The translations under genes and the position numbers were made by a program. Below the pieces are notes generated by a model, which saw only the letters and a program-made list of their open reading frames with translations, ran no database searches and had not been told where the DNA came from. From Alphaproteobacteria bacterium (GTDB lineage Bacteria > Pseudomonadota > Alphaproteobacteria > Rhodospirillales > Rhodospirillaceae), in NCBI GenBank assembly GCA_003250275.1, contig QKGW01000203.1, positions 1-10,772 of the forward strand: a stretch of 10,772 bases of DNA, read 5' to 3'. Shown one piece after another: positions 7,757 to 10,772 of the stretch. Position 1 is the stretch's first letter; each line of letters opens with the position of its first letter.

Positions 7757-9412
7757 ATGCTGGTTTCCCTGTCGATCCGCGACGTGGTTCTGATCGAACG
7801 TCTCGACGTTCCGTTCGAGGCGGGGCTTTCCGTGCTCACCGGCGAGACCGGCGCGGGCAAATCGATCCTCCTCGACTCTCTCGGCCTCGCGCTCGGCGCG
7901 CGCGGTGACGCGGCGCTGGTGCGGCGCGGCGCGGAGCGCCTCTCGGTCGCCGCCGAGTTCCTGCCGCCGCGCCCCGGCAACCCGGCGTGGAGCCTCCTCG
8001 CAGAAGCCGGGATCGACGCGCCGATGACCGATCCCTGGGTGCTGCGCCGGGTGATCGCCAAGGACGGGCGCGGCCGCGCCTTCGTCAACGACCAGCCGGT
8101 CGCGGCAGCGCTGCTGCGCCGCATCGGCGACGCGCTGGTCGAGGTGCACGGCCAGTTCGATACCGTCGGCCTCCTGAACCCCGCCACCCACCGCGACCTG
8201 CTCGACCGCTTCGGCGGCCTCACCGCGGAACTCGACGCGACGGCGCGCGCCTACGCCGCCTGGGCCGCCGCGCGCGAAGCAGTGAGCGCAGCCGAGACGC
8301 GCCTCGCCCGCGCCCGCGCCGAGGAGGACTTCCTCCGCCACGCCGCGGGCGAACTCGAAACCCTCGCGCCGCAGCCGGGCGAGGAGGAAAGCCTCGCCGA
8401 CCGCCGCCGCCTGCTTCAGCAGGGCGGCAAGCTGATCGAGGCGGTGGAAACCGCGCAGAAGGAACTCGGCGCGACCGCGCATCCGCTCTCCGCCGCCGCG
8501 CGCGCGCTCGAACGCGCCCAGGCAGGCGACATCTTCGACGCGGTGCTCGACGGCATCGAGCGCGCCCGCATCGAGATCGACGAGGCGCTCGGCCAGCTCG
8601 CGCCGATCCTCGCCGACATCGACCTCGACCCGGCGCAGGCCGACGTGATCGAGGAGCGCCTGTTCGCGCTGCGCGCCGCGGCGCGCAAGCACGGCGTCGC
8701 GGTCGACGACCTCGCCGCGCTCGCCGCCGACTTCCGCGAGCGCATCCAGGCGCTCGACGACGGCGCCGACGGCCTCGCCCGCCTCGCCCGCGCCGAGGCC
8801 CAGGCGCGCCAGACCTACATGGAAGCCGCGCAGACCCTCTCGCGCGCCCGCACCGCCGCCGCCCAACGGCTCGACGCCGCGGTCGCGGTCGAACTGCCGC
8901 CGCTCAAGCTCGACAAGGCGCGCTTCGTCACCGAGATCGAAACCGACCCGGCGCAGCCCGGCCCCGGCGGCATCGACGCGGTGCGCTTCGTCGTCGCCAC
9001 CAATCCCGGCGCGGCGCCCGGCCCGCTCGCCAAGATCGCCTCGGGCGGCGAACTCGCGCGCTTCATGCTCGCGCTCAAGGTTGCGCTCTCGCACGCCGAC
9101 CCGGTGCCGACCCTGGTGTTCGACGAGGTCGACGCGGGCATCGGCGGGGCCACCGCCGCCGCGGTCGGCGACCGACTGGCGCGGCTCTCGGGCGAGGCCC
9201 AGGTTCTGGTGGTGACGCACTCGCCGCAGGTCGCGGCGATGGGGCATCATCACCTGCGGGTGCTGAAGGACGGCACCGACAGCGTCGCCACCACCGTCGA
9301 GGTTCTCGGCGGCACCGCGCGGCGCGAGGAGATCGCCCGGATGCTCGCGGGCGCGACGCTCACCGACGAGGCGCGCCAGGCCGCCGACGCGTTGCTGGAA
9401 GGACGCCGATGA
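7757..9412 (+). CDS. recN: DNA repair protein RecN
   Basis: RecN is the cytoplasmic SMC-like ATPase that acts early in recombinational repair of double-strand breaks, holding DNA together with RecA. The product is 551 residues, the normal length. Walker A GETGAGKS is at 29-36. The ABC-type signature SGGEL starts at S429, and Walker B with catalytic acid, LVFDE, ends at D456-E457, followed by the D-loop DAGIGG and VTHSPQVAA, which carries the switch histidine. Between the nucleotide-binding halves, residues about 160-400 are Ala/Arg/Glu-rich heptad-like coiled-coil arms. The ATG at 7757 has AAGGGG upstream at 7745-7750 and begins 18 bases after the bamD stop. The stop overlaps the ligA start in ATGA. 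No SOS box is evident in the short gap, so expression probably follows bamD. Confidence 0.97.
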   Translation: MLVSLSIRDVVLIERLDVPFEAGLSVLTGETGAGKSILLDSLGLALGARGDAALVRRGAERLSVAAEFLPPRPGNPAWSLLAEAGIDAPMTDPWVLRRVIAKDGRGRAFVNDQPVAAALLRRIGDALVEVHGQFDTVGLLNPATHRDLLDRFGGLTAELDATARAYAAWAAAREAVSAAETRLARARAEEDFLRHAAGELETLAPQPGEEESLADRRRLLQQGGKLIEAVETAQKELGATAHPLSAAARALERAQAGDIFDAVLDGIERARIEIDEALGQLAPILADIDLDPAQADVIEERLFALRAAARKHGVAVDDLAALAADFRERIQALDDGADGLARLARAEAQARQTYMEAAQTLSRARTAAAQRLDAAVAVELPPLKLDKARFVTEIETDPAQPGPGGIDAVRFVVATNPGAAPGPLAKIASGGELARFMLALKVALSHADPVPTLVFDEVDAGIGGATAAAVGDRLARLSGEAQVLVVTHSPQVAAMGHHHLRVLKDGTDSVATTVEVLGGTARREEIARMLAGATLTDEARQAADALLEGRR

Positions 9413-10772
9413 CCGATTCCCGACCGGTGGACGGGCTCTCCCTCGAGGAAGCCCGTGCCGAACACGACCGCCTTGCCGCCGCGATCGCGTCGGCGGACGC
9501 CGCCTACTATCAGAACGACGCGCCCGAACTCAGCGACGCCGACTACGACGCGCTGCGCCGCCGCCTCGGCCGGATCGAGGCGCGCTTCCCCGAGCTGATC
9601 CGCCCCGACAGCCCGACCCAGACGGTCGGCGCGGCCCCGGCGGAAGGGTTCCGCAAGGTCCGCCACGCGGTGCCGATGCTCTCGCTCGACAACGCCTTCT
9701 CCGACGACGACGTTACGGAATTCCTCGACGGCATCCGCCGCTTTCTCCGCCTCGCGCCCGAGGAGCCGCTCGCGCTCGTCGCCGAACCGAAGATCGACGG
9801 CCTGTCGTTCTCCGCGCGCTACGAGAACGGCAAGTTCGTGCGCGGCGTGACCCGCGGCGACGGCACCGAGGGCGAGGACGTCACCGCCAACCTGCGCACC
9901 ATCGCCGACCTCCCCGACGCGCTGCCCGCGGGTGCGCCGCCGGTGTTCGAGGTGCGCGGCGAGGTGTTCATGGAGAAGGCCGGGTTCGCCGACCTCAACC
10001 GCCGCCACGCCGAGAACGGCGACAAGATCTTCGCCAACCCGCGCAACGCCGCCGCCGGATCGCTCCGGCAGAAGGACCCGGCGGTCACCGCGCGCCGCCC
10101 GCTCAAGCTGTTCTGCTACGCCTGGGGCGAGGTGAGCGCGGAAACCTGGGGCTCGCACTTCGAATTCCTCGACACCCTCAAGGCCTGGGGCTTCCCCACC
10201 AACCCGCGCAACCGCCTCTGCCGCACCACCGACGAGGCGCTCGCCGCATTCGCCGCGCTCGACGCCGAACGCGCCGCCCTGCCCTACGACATCGACGGCG
10301 TGGTCTACAAGGTCGACCGCCTCGACTGGCAGCAACGCCTCGGCTTCGTCTCGCGTGCGCCGCGCTGGGCGATCGCACGCAAGTTCGCCGCCGAACAGGC
10401 GCGCACCACGGTGCTCGGCATCGACATTCAGGTCGGGCGCACCGGCGCGCTCACCCCAGTGGCGCGGCTCCAGCCGGTCACCGTCGGCGGCGTGGTGGTG
10501 GAGAACGCGACGCTCCACAACGAGGACGAAATCCTCCGCAAGGACGTGCGCGTCGGCGACACCGTGATCGTGCAGCGCGCCGGCGACGTGATCCCGCAGG
10601 TGGTCGCGGTGGTGCCGGAGTTGCGCCCCGCGGACGCGGAGCCGTTCGTCTTCCCCACCGAATGTCCGGTCTGCCACAGCCACGCCGAACGCCCCGAGGG
10701 CGAGGTGGTGCGGCGCTGCACCGGCGGCCTCACCTGCCCGGCGCAAGCGGTCGAACGCCTGCGCCACTTCGT
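9409..10772 (+). CDS. ligA: NAD-dependent DNA ligase LigA, 3' end missing
   Basis: LigA seals nicks in double-stranded DNA during replication and repair, using NAD+ as the source of AMP. The gene runs off the right edge after 454 complete codons; the full protein is normally about 670-720 residues, so the helix-hairpin-helix and BRCT domains are missing only because of the window. Visible parts are domain Ia (about 8-75, with the YYQNDAPELSDADYD block typical of NAD+ binding), the adenylation domain with catalytic K128 in EPKIDG (KxDG), GEVF and GVVYKVD motifs, an OB fold from about 335 to 412, and a zinc finger with C419, C422, C437 and C443. The ATG at 9409 overlaps the recN stop by four bases and has GGAAGGA at 9397-9403. 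The stretch near the edge shows no frameshift. Confidence 0.97.
   Translation, partial: MTDSRPVDGLSLEEARAEHDRLAAAIASADAAYYQNDAPELSDADYDALRRRLGRIEARFPELIRPDSPTQTVGAAPAEGFRKVRHAVPMLSLDNAFSDDDVTEFLDGIRRFLRLAPEEPLALVAEPKIDGLSFSARYENGKFVRGVTRGDGTEGEDVTANLRTIADLPDALPAGAPPVFEVRGEVFMEKAGFADLNRRHAENGDKIFANPRNAAAGSLRQKDPAVTARRPLKLFCYAWGEVSAETWGSHFEFLDTLKAWGFPTNPRNRLCRTTDEALAAFAALDAERAALPYDIDGVVYKVDRLDWQQRLGFVSRAPRWAIARKFAAEQARTTVLGIDIQVGRTGALTPVARLQPVTVGGVVVENATLHNEDEILRKDVRVGDTVIVQRAGDVIPQVVAVVPELRPADAEPFVFPTECPVCHSHAERPEGEVVRRCTGGLTCPAQAVERLRHF

Noticed and set aside
5645..9253. A 3.6-kb open frame on the minus strand (1202 codons) across lpxC, bamD and recN
   Set aside because: Very high GC at third codon positions removes stops from the opposite strand. 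The frame lies wholly over genes with clear family motifs, crosses the lpxC terminator and encodes low-complexity Arg/Gly/Val/Ala/Glu sequence with no recognisable domain.

Overview
The window is a very GC-rich (about 70% by eye), densely packed, all-plus-strand stretch. It carries the distal part of an alphaproteobacterial division and cell wall (dcw) cluster followed by its usual envelope and DNA-repair neighbours: murB (5' end cut off) - ddl - ftsQ - ftsA - ftsZ - lpxC - bamD - recN - ligA (3' end cut off). This gene order, together with the clustering of GANTC sites (the CcrM methylation target of Alphaproteobacteria) in regulatory gaps, points to an alphaproteobacterium. A Rhodospirillales-type organism fits best, but the sequence alone does not give a genus. 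LpxC and BamD show that it is a diderm with lipid A and an outer membrane.

Layout. Positions 1-3848 hold murB, ddl, ftsQ and ftsA. They are coupled by 4-base (ATGA) or 13-base overlaps, with no internal spacer and no obvious internal promoter. Positions 3849-3961 are an AT-richer gap before ftsZ with three GANTC sites and a weak promoter-like pair. Positions 3962-5461 are ftsZ. Positions 5462-5797 (336 bases) are the largest gene-free stretch. It begins with two strong hairpins just after ftsZ. It continues with two GANTC sites, a tandem GTAACAATC repeat, a weak promoter-like element and an RNA hairpin just ahead of lpxC. Positions 5798-6790 are lpxC. Positions 6791-6898 hold a classical intrinsic terminator whose stem-loop also contains the -35 element of a near-consensus promoter reading into bamD. 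Positions 6899-10772 hold bamD, recN and ligA, apparently one operon (gap of 17 bases, then a 4-base overlap).

How the genes work together. MurB and Ddl make peptidoglycan precursors in the cytoplasm (UDP-MurNAc and D-Ala-D-Ala). FtsQ, FtsA and FtsZ build the division ring that uses them. LpxC commits UDP-acyl-GlcNAc to lipid A. BamD is a lipoprotein of the outer-membrane protein insertion machine. RecN and LigA act in double-strand-break repair and nick sealing. All visible family motifs are intact.

I found no mobile element, CRISPR array, RNA gene or unfamiliar gene system. What deserves a second look is regulatory: the GANTC-dense ftsZ leader with two possible in-frame ftsZ starts, the structured ftsZ-lpxC gap with its helically phased repeat, and the overlapping terminator and promoter between lpxC and bamD.
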